Shown here one piece after another: positions 26,024 through 34,233 of a stretch of 64,000 nt of DNA. Below the pieces are notes generated by a model, which was not told the DNA's origin, searched no databases, and was given only the letters and a program-made list of their open reading frames with translations. This DNA is from SFEL01 sp963640685 (lineage in GTDB: Bacteria > Bacillota > Clostridia > Christensenellales > CAG-138): positions 10,940 through 74,939 of the forward strand of contig CAVIAA010000006.1 of NCBI GenBank assembly GCA_963640685.1, in the 5' to 3' direction. Positions within the stretch are counted from its first letter, which is position 1; every line of letters starts with the position of its first letter. The position numbers and the translations under genes were made by a program.

Positions 26024-27262
26024 TCAGGATATCTCGTTGGCCTTTTCTCTTACGTAGTCCAATGCCTCCCAAAGCTGGGTATCATCCTTCTGGTGGTTTG
26101 CAACGAGCTCCGGGATGGCCATGTTCCGATACTGCTCCGGCAGCTCCATGAATATGTCCGGCGTCACTCCGATGCCGTCTATGTTGTTTCCGTTCGGGGT
26201 ATAGTAGGCGTTGGTCGTGATCTTGAGCCAGCCGCCGGTGGAATCGATATAGGACGTAGTCTGCACAACTCCCTTGCCGTAGGTATTGGTTCCGACCACC
26301 ACGCCTATATCATTTTCCTGTACGGCAGCGGCAAGTATTTCGCTCGCCGAGGCGGAGTTCTCATTCACTATCACCGCAACGGGGACGCCTATTGCGCTTC
26401 CCTTGCCGTTGTATACCGTCTGCTCCGTTGCGTCCGTCGTGCCTACGCTGACTATGCGCATGCCCTTGCCGAGCAATATCTCACCTACCCGTATGACCGT
26501 ATCCAGCGAGCCGCCCGGGTTGTTTCGAAGGTCTATAACGAGGGATTTCATATTGCGGCTCTTTAGATCCTTAATGGCATTTTCAAACTCATCCGCACAG
26601 TTGCCGGTAAACATGCTTATGTAGATATAACCCGTCCTCTCGTTATACAGCGCCGAATCGACATGCTTTACGGTTATGTTGCTGCCGGTCACGGTGATCT
26701 CCATCGTTTCCTCGCCGCGCAGCAGAGTGAGCTGCACTCCCTCGGTCTTTTTTGCATCCATGAGCGCCCTGAGATCCTCAAGATCCATATTTGCGGCAGA
26801 GGTGCCGTTTACGGCGGTTATTACGTCACCCGTTTTTACGCCGGCGCTCTCCGCGCTGCCGCCCTCGTATACCTCGAGCACCTCTGAGCCGATCTCATTA
26901 GGCTGACCCACAAGCAGACCTATGCCGTAATATTCGCCGTTTACCGAGGCGAGATATTTTTCGTATTCCTCTGCGGTATAATACCTTGCATACGGGTCGT
27001 TCAGTGTATTCAACATGCCGTTCGCAGCGCCTGCTATCAACGTCTCCCGAGACGGTACGTCAGCGTAATAGTTTTCTTCAACGTTTTTTATAACATCGTT
27101 AAGCGCGGTTATGTCGCTGTATTCCGCGTACTCCTCGGCGGACATGACTACCTTGTCCCCAGAGGTTTTGTTAATTATCACCATAGTAAGGCCGGATGAG
27201 ATCAGGGCCACCGCGAGCAGCACCACGACCGCATATATCGTCGTCCTTGAAAAGGACCTCAT
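26024..27262 (-). CDS. S41 family C-terminal processing peptidase (CtpA-like)
   Basis: The protein has 412 residues with an N-terminal membrane anchor (IYAVVVLLAVALISSGLTMVII), a PDZ domain near residues 95-180 (GIGLLVGQ...GGSAESAGVKTGDVITAVNG) and an S41 protease domain. The catalytic Ser is in NENSASASEILAAA and the Lys in GTNTYGKGVVQ. Such enzymes act outside the membrane, trimming envelope or sporulation proteins. ATG 27260-27262 is chosen because GGAGG lies 9 nt upstream. Confidence 0.92.
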   Translation of the reverse strand: MRSFSRTTIYAVVVLLAVALISSGLTMVIINKTSGDKVVMSAEEYAEYSDITALNDVIKNVEENYYADVPSRETLIAGAANGMLNTLNDPYARYYTAEEYEKYLASVNGEYYGIGLLVGQPNEIGSEVLEVYEGGSAESAGVKTGDVITAVNGTSAANMDLEDLRALMDAKKTEGVQLTLLRGEETMEITVTGSNITVKHVDSALYNERTGYIYISMFTGNCADEFENAIKDLKSRNMKSLVIDLRNNPGGSLDTVIRVGEILLGKGMRIVSVGTTDATEQTVYNGKGSAIGVPVAVIVNENSASASEILAAAVQENDIGVVVGTNTYGKGVVQTTSYIDSTGGWLKITTNAYYTPNGNNIDGIGVTPDIFMELPEQYRNMAIPELVANHQKDDTQLWEALDYVREKANEIS

Positions 27263-27313
27263 TGGCAATTACCTCCAAATAATAACTGGCTGCGCCATAG
27301 TATCATTATTCGT

Positions 27314-27342
27314 ATTTTACCAATTTTATCCGTTTTAGTCAA
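27314..27342 (-). promoter_or_regulatory. Promoter of the CtpA-like gene
   Basis: TTGACT and TAAAAT separated by 17 bp on the minus strand, with TGG before the -10 (extended). Confidence 0.75.
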
Positions 27343-27383
27343 ATGCACCGCCCTTTTACCGCCGTTCTTCGCCGGTTTTCGCC

Positions 27384-27410
27384 AAAAAAGCAGCCCGGAA
27401 AGTTCCGGGC
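27384..27410 (-). terminator. Terminator after sdaAA
   Basis: GCCCGGAA / TTCCGGGC stem, then TGCTTTTTT on the minus strand, 11 nt after the sdaAA stop. Confidence 0.85.
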
Positions 27411-27421
27411 GCAGGGCTGTG

Positions 27422-28303
27422 TTATTTCTTTTTGGGCTTGTTCATGCGGGCGCCTATCTCCTGCCCAGTCGGCGTCGTCGCAAGGCCGCCGAGGGCGGTC
27501 TCCCTGAACTCCACAGGCATACGCCGCCCGACATCTCCCATTGTATCTATCACCTCGTCCACCGGTATGCGGCTCTCCACGCCCGCAAGCGCCATATCCG
27601 CCGCGCTTACGGCATCCACCGCGCCTATGACGTTGCGCTTAACGCACGGCACCTCAACAAGGCCCGCCACCGGGTCGCATATCAGCCCCATTAGGTTTTT
27701 CAGCGCCATCGCTACCGCATGGCCTATCTGCTCCCCGCCGCCTCCCTTTATTGCAACCAGAGCACCAGCAGCCATCGCGGCCGCGGTTCCGACCTCGGCC
27801 TGACAGCCGCCCGCAGCGCCGGATATACATGCTCGGTGGGCTATAACGGCGCCTATGCCGCTCGCAACGTACAGCGCCTCAAGAAGCTGATGCTGCGTAA
27901 GCTCCTCATAGCTGCAAAGAGGCAGCAGGACGGCCGGCAAAACGCCGCAGGCTCCCGCCGTCGGCGCCGCAACTATGCGCCTCATGCAGGCGTTGGACTC
28001 TGCCATGCTCAGCGCCTCGGCTATAACATCGCTCACATACCCGCCGGACATCGCGTTGCCGCGCATCGCATACTGACGCATCTTAAGGCCGTCTCCGCCG
28101 GCAAGGCCGCTCACGCTTCTCCTTGTGCCGGTGTATGTATCCGCCGCGTCCTCCATCGCCTGCCAGGTTACCAGCATCTTTGCCATGGACTGCTTGCGCG
28201 TTACCTGACGATCCTCCATATCCGCCCTGAGCACCACCTCCCAGAAGGGTATGTTCTCCCGCTCCATTTCATCAAATATTTCCTTCATCGAATCGAGAGC
28301 CAT
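27422..28303 (-). CDS. sdaAA: L-serine dehydratase, iron-sulfur, alpha chain
   Basis: The 293-residue alpha chain carries the oxygen-sensitive [4Fe-4S] cluster that converts L-serine to pyruvate and ammonia. Cluster cysteines are seen in APTAGACGVLP, LICDPVAGLVEVPCVKRN and SNACMRR. ATG 28301-28303 is chosen because AGGAGG lies 9 nt upstream; the start overlaps the end of sdaAB by 32 nt. The oxygen-labile enzyme fits an anaerobe. Confidence 0.95.
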   Translation of the reverse strand: MALDSMKEIFDEMERENIPFWEVVLRADMEDRQVTRKQSMAKMLVTWQAMEDAADTYTGTRRSVSGLAGGDGLKMRQYAMRGNAMSGGYVSDVIAEALSMAESNACMRRIVAAPTAGACGVLPAVLLPLCSYEELTQHQLLEALYVASGIGAVIAHRACISGAAGGCQAEVGTAAAMAAGALVAIKGGGGEQIGHAVAMALKNLMGLICDPVAGLVEVPCVKRNVIGAVDAVSAADMALAGVESRIPVDEVIDTMGDVGRRMPVEFRETALGGLATTPTGQEIGARMNKPKKK

Positions 28304-28973
28304 CGTCCTCTTCCTCCTTGTCGTAATAGGTGACCGAAATAATGCCCGGCAGCTCACTCAAAAACTCGACCTGATTAGGCTTGATATGCTGGTCCGTCTC
28401 TATCACCATCAGCGCGTCCCCGCCGCGCTTGTGCCGGCAAAGGCTCATATTCGCCACGTTTACCCTTATCTGGCTCAGTATCGACGTAACTGCGGCTACC
28501 GCGCCGTTTTCGTCCTGGTTGCGTATGATAAGCGTATTAAAATCCCCCGTAAAGCTGACATCTATGCCATCCAGTTTGTTTACGACTATCCTTCCGCCGC
28601 CTATCGACGAGGCCTGCATGCAAAGCTCCTTGCCGTCAGCCCCGGTGAGTTCTATTACGGCGGTGTTCGGGTGAGCATCCCGCAGCGTCACGGAGTCTAT
28701 TTCGTATTTCAGCCCGTTTTTCTTCGCTTCATCCAGCGCCAGGGGTATCCTGTCGTCATCAGGCTTCATGCCGAGCAGACCGCCGACAATTGCCCTGTCC
28801 GTACCGTGTCCCTTGCCGGTTTCCGCAAACGAGCCGTGAAGGTGGATCTTTGCCTCGGCGGGCTCGCTGCCCAGGAGCGTGCGTGCCATGTTGCCTATCC
28901 GCGCAGCGCCGGCTGTATGTGAGCTTGACGAGCCTATCATGACCGGCCCTAAAATATCGAATATAGTTAGCAT
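28272..28973 (-). CDS. sdaAB: L-serine dehydratase, iron-sulfur, beta chain
   Basis: The 233-residue beta chain has the N-terminal domain (ILGPVMIGSSSSHTAGAARIG, the substrate-loop signature) and a C-terminal ACT domain (FNTLIIRNQDENGAVAAVTSILSQI) that usually senses serine. An acidic C-terminal tail, EEEDDGSRFDEG, overlaps the alpha-chain start. An extended -10 (TGG-TATAAT) lies about 30 nt upstream. Confidence 0.95.
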   Translation of the reverse strand: MLTIFDILGPVMIGSSSSHTAGAARIGNMARTLLGSEPAEAKIHLHGSFAETGKGHGTDRAIVGGLLGMKPDDDRIPLALDEAKKNGLKYEIDSVTLRDAHPNTAVIELTGADGKELCMQASSIGGGRIVVNKLDGIDVSFTGDFNTLIIRNQDENGAVAAVTSILSQIRVNVANMSLCRHKRGGDALMVIETDQHIKPNQVEFLSELPGIISVTYYDKEEEDDGSRFDEGNI

Positions 28974-29003
28974 AGCTTATCTCCCCGCTCAACGATTCCG
29001 ATG

Positions 29004-29012
29004 ATTATACCA
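29004..29012 (-). promoter_or_regulatory. Extended -10 promoter element of sdaAB-sdaAA
   Basis: TGG-TATAAT on the minus strand; no good -35 is visible. A GC-rich hairpin (29025-29044, GAGCGGC/GCCGCTC) just upstream could end the preceding transcript but lacks a strong T run. Confidence 0.5.
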
Positions 29013-29067
29013 CACATAAAGAATGAGCGGCACTGCCGCCGCTCACTTTCTTATATTTTAATGCTTT

Positions 29068-29484
29068 CTATGCCCGCTCTACGTATTTTTCAAGGTAGGC
29101 CGGCATTTCTATGCCGTCCTCGCTGACGGCGATGCATATATCTATGCCGCTTCTTTCGGCAAAGGCATCTATTTGTGCAAACATATCCTCAAGCTCCGAC
29201 AGCGGGTGCTTGACCATCTTCCTAAAGCCATCCACATATATTCTCTGAAGGTCAAAATCCTGCGCGGCAATGCCCGCAAGAAAGCCGTAAAACATCTTTG
29301 GGCTGTCTATCCCGTAATGTCCCGCATCTATAAAGCGTATCGCGTGCTTAAGGTCGAAAAGATACTGGCCCTCCGCGTCGATAAACACGACGCTGCCCTG
29401 AGTTTCCTCCAGCGAGTTATTCGCCATTTGTATAATGCGCTTTGAATTGCCAGTCCCTTTTTCGCCAAAGATGACACGAACCAC
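29068..29484 (-). CDS. Uncharacterised P-loop-like protein with degenerate Walker A
   Basis: This 138-residue protein resembles a clostridial family often auto-named PilT-like ATPase. It opens VRVIFGEKGTGNSKRIIQMAN, where the Walker A pattern GxxxxGK[ST] should have Lys but reads Asn, and has VVFIDAEGQYLFDLKHAIRFIDAGHYGI and RIYVDGF. Nucleotide binding is therefore doubtful. The GTG start at 29482-29484 follows GGAGG at 8 nt; an upstream -10 (29517-29522, TATAAT with TTGCTT 18 bp away) suggests its own promoter. No role is recognised. Confidence 0.6.
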   Translation of the reverse strand: MVRVIFGEKGTGNSKRIIQMANNSLEETQGSVVFIDAEGQYLFDLKHAIRFIDAGHYGIDSPKMFYGFLAGIAAQDFDLQRIYVDGFRKMVKHPLSELEDMFAQIDAFAERSGIDICIAVSEDGIEMPAYLEKYVERA

Positions 29485-29527
29485 TGATACATCCTCCTAT
29501 TTCGTTTTATATACTGATTATAACCCG

Positions 29528-29563
29528 AAAGGGGCGGGAGAAGCAACTCCCCCGCCCCTTTTT
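29528..29563 (-). terminator. Hairpin after metK
   Basis: AAGGGGCGGG.../...CCCGCCCCTTT stem with a few T after it on the minus strand and a better TTTTT on the plus strand. It lies between metK and the next gene and overlaps that gene's -35 region. Confidence 0.55.
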
Positions 29564-29580
29564 GCAAAAAAGGTTTGCAT

Positions 29581-30753
29581 TTACGCCTTCTTAAGCGCCT
29601 CCGCAAGGTCGGTATGCTCCCACGGAAGGTCTACATCGGTGCGGCCAAAATGACCGTAGGCAGCCGTTTTTCCGTATATCGGCCGCCTCAGCTGCAGCCG
29701 CTCGATTATTGCCTCCGGCCTTAGATCAAGGCAGGACAGCAGTCTTTTCTGTATCTCGTCATCCGGTATTACGCCGGTGCCGTTTGTATCGACGTACACG
29801 GATACAGGCTCCGCCACGCCTATTGCGTAAGCTATCTGTATTTCGCACTGCCTTGCAAGACCGGCGGCAACTATGTTCTTCGCCGCATAGCGCGCTGCGT
29901 AGGCAGCGCTGCGGTCGACCTTTGTCGGATCCTTGCCGGAGAAGGCGCCACCGCCGTGCGGCACATATCCGCCGTAGGTATCGACGATTATCTTTCTGCC
30001 GGTAAGGCCGCTGTCGCCCTGCGGCCCGCCTATTACAAACCGCCCCGTCGGGTTCACGAATATCTTTGTATCCGGCGTAATGTATTTTTCGGGTATTATA
30101 CCGGCTATCACCTTTTCTTTTATATCGCTGCGGAGCTGCTCCATGGATACATTGGGATCGTGCTGGGCAGATATCACCACCGCATTGACCGAGACTGGAG
30201 CCCCGTCCTCATAGCATACCGTGACCTGACTTTTGCCGTCCGGCCTGAGATACGGCAGCTCGCCGCTTCTGCGCGCCTCGCTCAGCCGCATGGTGAGCAT
30301 GTGTGAAAGCGCTATCGGCAGCGGCATGAGCTCCTCCGTTTCGTCGCAGGCAAAGCCGAACATCATGCCCTGATCCCCCGCGCCTGTTGAAAACAGCCTG
30401 TCCGAATCGCCATCCTTTGCTTCAAGGGACTTATCCACCCCCATTGCAATATCGGGCGACTGCGAATCCAGCTTTACTATGAGCTCAAGGTTATTGCAGT
30501 CAAAGCCGTACTCCGGCTTGTCGTATCCTATGCGCTTTATGGTGCTGCGGATGATGTCCTTGACATCCACGCTGCCCTTTGAGGTTATTTCGCCCATCAC
30601 CATTACGGTGCCGGTCGTTGCTGCGCACTCACAAGCCACCCTGGAATACGGATCCTGCGTCAGGTAAGCATCCAGCACTGCATCGGATATGCTGTCGCAT
30701 ACCTTGTCCGGATGTCCCTCCGTAACCGATTCAGATGTAAACAGTCGCTTCAT
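29581..30753 (-). CDS. metK: S-adenosylmethionine synthetase
   Basis: This 390-residue MetK makes SAM from methionine and ATP. The opening FTSESVTEGHPDKVCDSISDAVLDAYL, the GAGDQGMMFGFA loop and the GGGAFSGKDPTKVDRSAAYAARYAAKN P-loop region are all canonical. It is the expected target of the SAM-I riboswitch upstream. Confidence 0.98.
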   Translation of the reverse strand: MKRLFTSESVTEGHPDKVCDSISDAVLDAYLTQDPYSRVACECAATTGTVMVMGEITSKGSVDVKDIIRSTIKRIGYDKPEYGFDCNNLELIVKLDSQSPDIAMGVDKSLEAKDGDSDRLFSTGAGDQGMMFGFACDETEELMPLPIALSHMLTMRLSEARRSGELPYLRPDGKSQVTVCYEDGAPVSVNAVVISAQHDPNVSMEQLRSDIKEKVIAGIIPEKYITPDTKIFVNPTGRFVIGGPQGDSGLTGRKIIVDTYGGYVPHGGGAFSGKDPTKVDRSAAYAARYAAKNIVAAGLARQCEIQIAYAIGVAEPVSVYVDTNGTGVIPDDEIQKRLLSCLDLRPEAIIERLQLRRPIYGKTAAYGHFGRTDVDLPWEHTDLAEALKKA

Positions 30754-30781
30754 TTAGTATAAATTCCTCCGAATAAAAAGT

Positions 30782-30916
30782 AAAACCTCATACGCAGATG
30801 AGGTTCACAATCAAGCTATCTCATCTTTCGGCAAAAGCCGACGGAATTAGCACCTTGCCGCATTGGGCAGGTTGCCGGGTTTCACAGGGCCGTTCCCTCA
30901 ACCACTCTTGATAAGG
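30782..30916 (-). promoter_or_regulatory. SAM-I (S-box) riboswitch of metK
   Basis: The minus-strand leader has the aptamer signature CTTATCAAGAGTGG-TTGAGGGA, then CCTGTGAAACCCGGCAACC, AAGGTGCTAATTCC and GATGAGATAGCTTG. A terminator stem AACCTCAT...ATGAGGTT with TTTTACTTTTT follows (30782-30805). SAM binding would terminate transcription before metK. Confidence 0.95.
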
Positions 30917-30937
30917 CATATTCGGTTTCCGTCCGGT

Positions 30938-30967
30938 ATCTTAACATAAACCGTCACATTGCGTCAA
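30938..30967 (-). promoter_or_regulatory. metK promoter
   Basis: TTGACG and TAAGAT separated by 18 bp, directly upstream of the SAM-I leader. Its -35 overlaps the -35 of the divergent ttcA promoter. Confidence 0.6.
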
Positions 30968-30988
30968 GACCCACTTTGGGGTTATAAT
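30959..30988 (+). promoter_or_regulatory. ttcA-like gene promoter
   Basis: TTGCGT and TATAAT separated by 18 bp on the plus strand, 40 bp before the ATG. Confidence 0.65.
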
Positions 30989-31028
30989 ATCTTGGTAGTT
31001 TTCTTTTTTTGAAAGGTGTTTGATACAT

Positions 31029-31808
31029 ATGAAGCGTGTTTTGGGATGCATACGCCGTGCGGACGAAAGATACCGCATGATACACCCTGGAGACAAGATA
31101 TGCGTTGGCGTATCCGGCGGCAAGGACAGCCTGCTGCTGCTCTATGGGCTGAAGCTATATCAGAAATTCTGCAACAGCACCTTTGAGCTCATCGGCGTTA
31201 TGCTGGATCTCGGCATATCGGATCAGGATTATGCCCCGGTTTCGGACTTTGCAGAGTCCATCGGCGTTCCCTTTGAAATACTCAAGACCGACATCGGCGA
31301 CGTAGTTTTTAACGTCCGCAAGGAATCACACCCGTGCGCCCTCTGCGCAAAGTTTCGCCGCGGCGCGCTAAACGACTATGCCCATTCCCACGGCTGCAAC
31401 CTCGTTGCCCTCGGCCACAACAGGGACGACGTTATCGAAACGTTTTTCATGAGCCTGCTGTACGAGAGCCGCCTCAATACCTTTGGCCCTGTTACATACC
31501 TCGACAGGCAGGGGGTATCCGTTATACGCCCGCTTATCTTCCTGCCGGAAAAATACGCTCTTTCCGTTGCAAAGCGGCTGGAGCTGCCTATACGCAAGCC
31601 GAACTGCCCCGTTGCAGGGCTTACAAAGCGCGAGGAGATGAAGGAAATAATACGCTACTTTACAAAGCTCATGCCGGATGCCGATGAGCGCATAATGAAC
31701 GCCATAGCGGATACGCATAAATACGGCATATGGAACGACCTTAGACTCCCCCCTTGGCACGACGACCCGATAGGCGTTGAGCTGTTCAGAAAGGATGGCA
31801 AGCGATGA
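31029..31808 (+). CDS. tRNA 2-thiocytidine-type thiolase (TtcA family PP-loop ATPase)
   Basis: The protein has 259 residues. The PP-loop VSGGKDSLLLLYGLK adenylates tRNA or a related substrate; the CxxC pair CALCAKFRRG and a further Cys in PNCPVAG match the TtcA subgroup that transfers sulfur through a [4Fe-4S] site, and GHNRDDVIETFFMS is conserved. It would thiolate cytidine 32 of tRNA, but which member of the family this is cannot be fixed by eye. The ATG at 31029 is preferred over an in-frame TTG 9 nt upstream that overlaps the AAAGG site. Confidence 0.85.
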   Translation: MKRVLGCIRRADERYRMIHPGDKICVGVSGGKDSLLLLYGLKLYQKFCNSTFELIGVMLDLGISDQDYAPVSDFAESIGVPFEILKTDIGDVVFNVRKESHPCALCAKFRRGALNDYAHSHGCNLVALGHNRDDVIETFFMSLLYESRLNTFGPVTYLDRQGVSVIRPLIFLPEKYALSVAKRLELPIRKPNCPVAGLTKREEMKEIIRYFTKLMPDADERIMNAIADTHKYGIWNDLRLPPWHDDPIGVELFRKDGKR

Positions 31809-32098
31809 GCACCGCCCTTTCATTCACAGGGCTATTGTTGCTGTGGTATTTGGGTATGTCGATAGCCTGCTTTATAGCTATGGGCATAGATAAGCTGCGT
31901 GCGCGCGCGGGCGAGTGGCGTATACCCGAAAAGAGGCTTTTCCTGCTTGCCGCCCTCGGCGGCGCTGCCGGCGGCATACTCGGCATGCTGGCCTTTCGTC
32001 ACAAAACAAAGCACCGCTCCTTCGTCATTGGTATGCCGGCGCTGCTGTTGTTCAACGTGCTGTGCGGTTGCGGGCTGGTCTATTTTTCGATGTGCTGA
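31805..32098 (+). CDS. DUF1294 small membrane protein
   Basis: This 97-residue protein has three hydrophobic segments and the DUF1294 core: AMGIDKLRARAGEWRIPEKRLFLLAALGGAAGGILGMLAFRHKTKHRSF. Function is unknown. Its ATG overlaps the TtcA-like stop by 4 nt (ATGA), so the two are translationally coupled. Confidence 0.9.
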   Translation: MSTALSFTGLLLLWYLGMSIACFIAMGIDKLRARAGEWRIPEKRLFLLAALGGAAGGILGMLAFRHKTKHRSFVIGMPALLLFNVLCGCGLVYFSMC

Positions 32099-32114
32099 TA
32101 TGGTGTCTCCGGCG

Positions 32115-32609
32115 TCACATACGCTGATTTTTGTTTCGCCAGGCTATCCATTCCGCCGCCGGGCGGATGTTATCCTCCGATACAAAGTCGCAACCATCCC
32201 TAAGCAGCCCCGCAAGCTCGCCGTCTTCCTGCCGCTCTGCACTTTTCAGCGCGCCCGAGAGCATCAGCTGCCGCGCGCCGCAGAGCTTTTCCGGATACAA
32301 CGCGCCCCTCGCGTAAAACAGCCTTACCCTGCCGTCCGTTATGCCGGTCACACGCTTTATCTCGACAAGCGTGCTCTGCTCCCTTTTTGATATGCCGACT
32401 GCGCAGGCTCCGGCTATTCTCAAGCCCTCTGCCGCTCTCATAAAGCTGCTTATCCTGCCCTCCGTTACGCAGCCCATATAGAATACCTCGCCATCCGCAC
32501 GCTCCGGCTTATCGAACGGCAGCGCGGGCAGCCCCGTAATATGTGAGAGCATCTCTGCATACCGCTTTGTGCTACCGCAAATGCTTCGGTAAATTATTGC
32601 GTTGATCAT
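32115..32609 (-). CDS. Flavodoxin-like protein
   Basis: This 164-residue alpha/beta protein opens INAIIYRSICGSTKRYAEMLSHITG, which resembles the flavodoxin FMN-phosphate loop (S/T-x-T-G-x-T) in the form SICGSTKRY. Further flavodoxin-like strands include VFYMGCVTEGRISSFMRAAEG. The loop is not canonical, so FMN binding is inferred. The C-terminus is basic. It is convergent with DUF1294 and lies upstream of nothing obvious; it may share a transcript with folA-thyA through the 54-nt gap. Confidence 0.65.
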   Translation of the reverse strand: MINAIIYRSICGSTKRYAEMLSHITGLPALPFDKPERADGEVFYMGCVTEGRISSFMRAAEGLRIAGACAVGISKREQSTLVEIKRVTGITDGRVRLFYARGALYPEKLCGARQLMLSGALKSAERQEDGELAGLLRDGCDFVSEDNIRPAAEWIAWRNKNQRM

Positions 32610-32663
32610 ACTAAAACGCCTCCTTTGCGGCTATTTTTCCCCAAATAAGGCGTTTGTATTTAT

Positions 32664-33158
32664 TTAGAGCATTTCGACATTTGCGTTTTCGTATATATTA
32701 AAGCGAAATTTCAGCCCGTTATGCTCCCGCTCCTCGCCCAACACAGCCAAGTGCCAGCCCGACATGTTTTTTATATCCGGAAAAAAGCAGTCCGCATCGC
32801 CGTCTGCCGCTACCTCGGTAACATACGCCCTCTCGCAGCGGCTCAAAAGCTGCGCATATACCGAGGCGCCGCCTATCACAAAGGCTCTTTCGCCGCCGAC
32901 GACGGCGGCAAGGCCGCTTATATTTCCAACCCTGACCACGCCCGCCGGCAGCTCCGAATCGCTCCCCGAAAGCACTATGTTCAGCCGCCCCGGAAGCGGC
33001 CTGCCACCCGGCAGCGACTGAAGCGTTTTTCGCCCCATTATAACGGCACAACCCGCCGTCACGGCCTTAAAATATGCCATATCCTCATGTATATGGAACA
33101 GCAGCTCGCCGCCTCTGCCTATACCGTTGCGGCCATCGATACACACTATCGCATCCAT
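32664..33158 (-). CDS. folA: Dihydrofolate reductase
   Basis: The 164-residue DHFR reduces dihydrofolate to tetrahydrofolate using NADPH. AIVCIDGRNGIGRGGELLFHIHEDMAYFK is the N-terminal substrate region, VIMGRKTLQSLPGGRPLPGRLNIVLS the cofactor-binding segment and FVIGGASVYAQLL the GG-containing loop. It lies 3 nt after thyA, which produces the dihydrofolate that it recycles. Confidence 0.94.
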   Translation of the reverse strand: MDAIVCIDGRNGIGRGGELLFHIHEDMAYFKAVTAGCAVIMGRKTLQSLPGGRPLPGRLNIVLSGSDSELPAGVVRVGNISGLAAVVGGERAFVIGGASVYAQLLSRCERAYVTEVAADGDADCFFPDIKNMSGWHLAVLGEEREHNGLKFRFNIYENANVEML

Positions 33159-33161
33159 ACG

Positions 33162-33992
33162 CTACACCGCCACGGGAATTTTGCCTATGCTGCCGTGAGA
33201 GCGATAATCCTCAATAGCAAAGCTGTCGACCGTAAAGTCATAAAAATCAGTTATGCTCCTGTCGATATCGAGCCTCGGCGCGGGCAGCGGCTCGCGGGCT
33301 ATAAGCTCCTCCACCAGTAGGACATGCCTGTCGTATATGTGTGCATCGGCAATTACGTGCATCAGCGTACCGGCCTCAAGGCCGCTCACCTGTGCCATCA
33401 TATGCAGCAGCACTGCATACTGGCACACGTTCCAGTTGTTTGCAACCAGCATATCCTGCGAGCGCTGGTTGAGTATCGCGTTAAGCCGGTTGCCGGATAC
33501 GTTAAACGTGACGCTGTAAGCGCAGGGATACAGCCGCATCTCTGACAGGTCGGCATGGTTATATATATTGGAGATTATGCGCCGCGAGGCAGGGTTGTGC
33601 TTCAGGTCGTAGAGTATTCTATCCACCTGATCCATCTCTCCCTCGATGTAGCGGTGCTTTACACCGAGCTGATAGCCGTATGCCTTGCCTATGCTGCCGC
33701 TTTCATCCGCCCAGGCGTCCCATATATGGCTGTTTAGCTCATTTATGTTATTTGACTTCTTCTGCCAAATCCAAAGCAGCTCATCCACTGCATTTCGAAA
33801 TGCGGTCTTTCTCAGTGTCATTATCGGAAACTCCGCCGAAAGGTCATAGCGGTTCACTACGCCGAACAGCTTTATCGTATGCGCCGGCGCTCCGTCCTCC
33901 CACCTTGGGCGCACCTCCCTGTCGGTATCCCAAACCCCGTTTTTCAGTATCTCTCTGCAATTTTCAATGAATATTTCGTCTGCTGCGCTCAT
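33162..33992 (-). CDS. thyA: Thymidylate synthase
   Basis: The 276-residue ThyA methylates dUMP to dTMP using methylene-THF. The catalytic Cys is in LYPCAYSVTF, where a Tyr-containing PCAY replaces the usual PCH, as in a clostridial subgroup. Also present are RPRWEDGAPAHT (phosphate Arg near the N-terminus), DELLWIWQKKSNN, WDAWADESGSIGKAYGYQLG and ILNQRSQDMLVANNWNVCQYAVL. An extended -10 (TGT-TATAAT, 34024-34032) lies about 30 nt upstream. It forms the thyA-folA operon. Confidence 0.94.
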   Translation of the reverse strand: MSAADEIFIENCREILKNGVWDTDREVRPRWEDGAPAHTIKLFGVVNRYDLSAEFPIMTLRKTAFRNAVDELLWIWQKKSNNINELNSHIWDAWADESGSIGKAYGYQLGVKHRYIEGEMDQVDRILYDLKHNPASRRIISNIYNHADLSEMRLYPCAYSVTFNVSGNRLNAILNQRSQDMLVANNWNVCQYAVLLHMMAQVSGLEAGTLMHVIADAHIYDRHVLLVEELIAREPLPAPRLDIDRSITDFYDFTVDSFAIEDYRSHGSIGKIPVAV

Positions 33993-34023
33993 GCTGTACC
34001 CCCATATTTAAGCCTTGCAACTG

Positions 34024-34032
34024 ATTATAACA
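34024..34032 (-). promoter_or_regulatory. Extended -10 promoter element of thyA-folA
   Basis: TGT-TATAAT on the minus strand; no convincing -35. Confidence 0.45.
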
Positions 34033-34233
34033 AAATTTGCTCAGGATTTATATAGCTTTTGTGCAGTCTTCAGGCGAACGGTACCTAAAACGGTATCCAT
34101 TGCCACGTTTGGTCTTGTATGCAAGCTCAAAATGCTTTACGATCGAGCTGTCAAGAACATATGTTCGGTGTTTCGCAGCCGTCTCGTTCTCGCACCTCGG
34201 GGCGGCAAAACACAAAATTTCGGAGGTTTTAAA

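Noticed and set aside
34015..34233. Upstream extension of the baseplate-like gene (about 73 codons)
   Set aside because: GGAGG lies directly before the ATG at 34234 and the BppU pattern begins there; the extension shows no family sequence.
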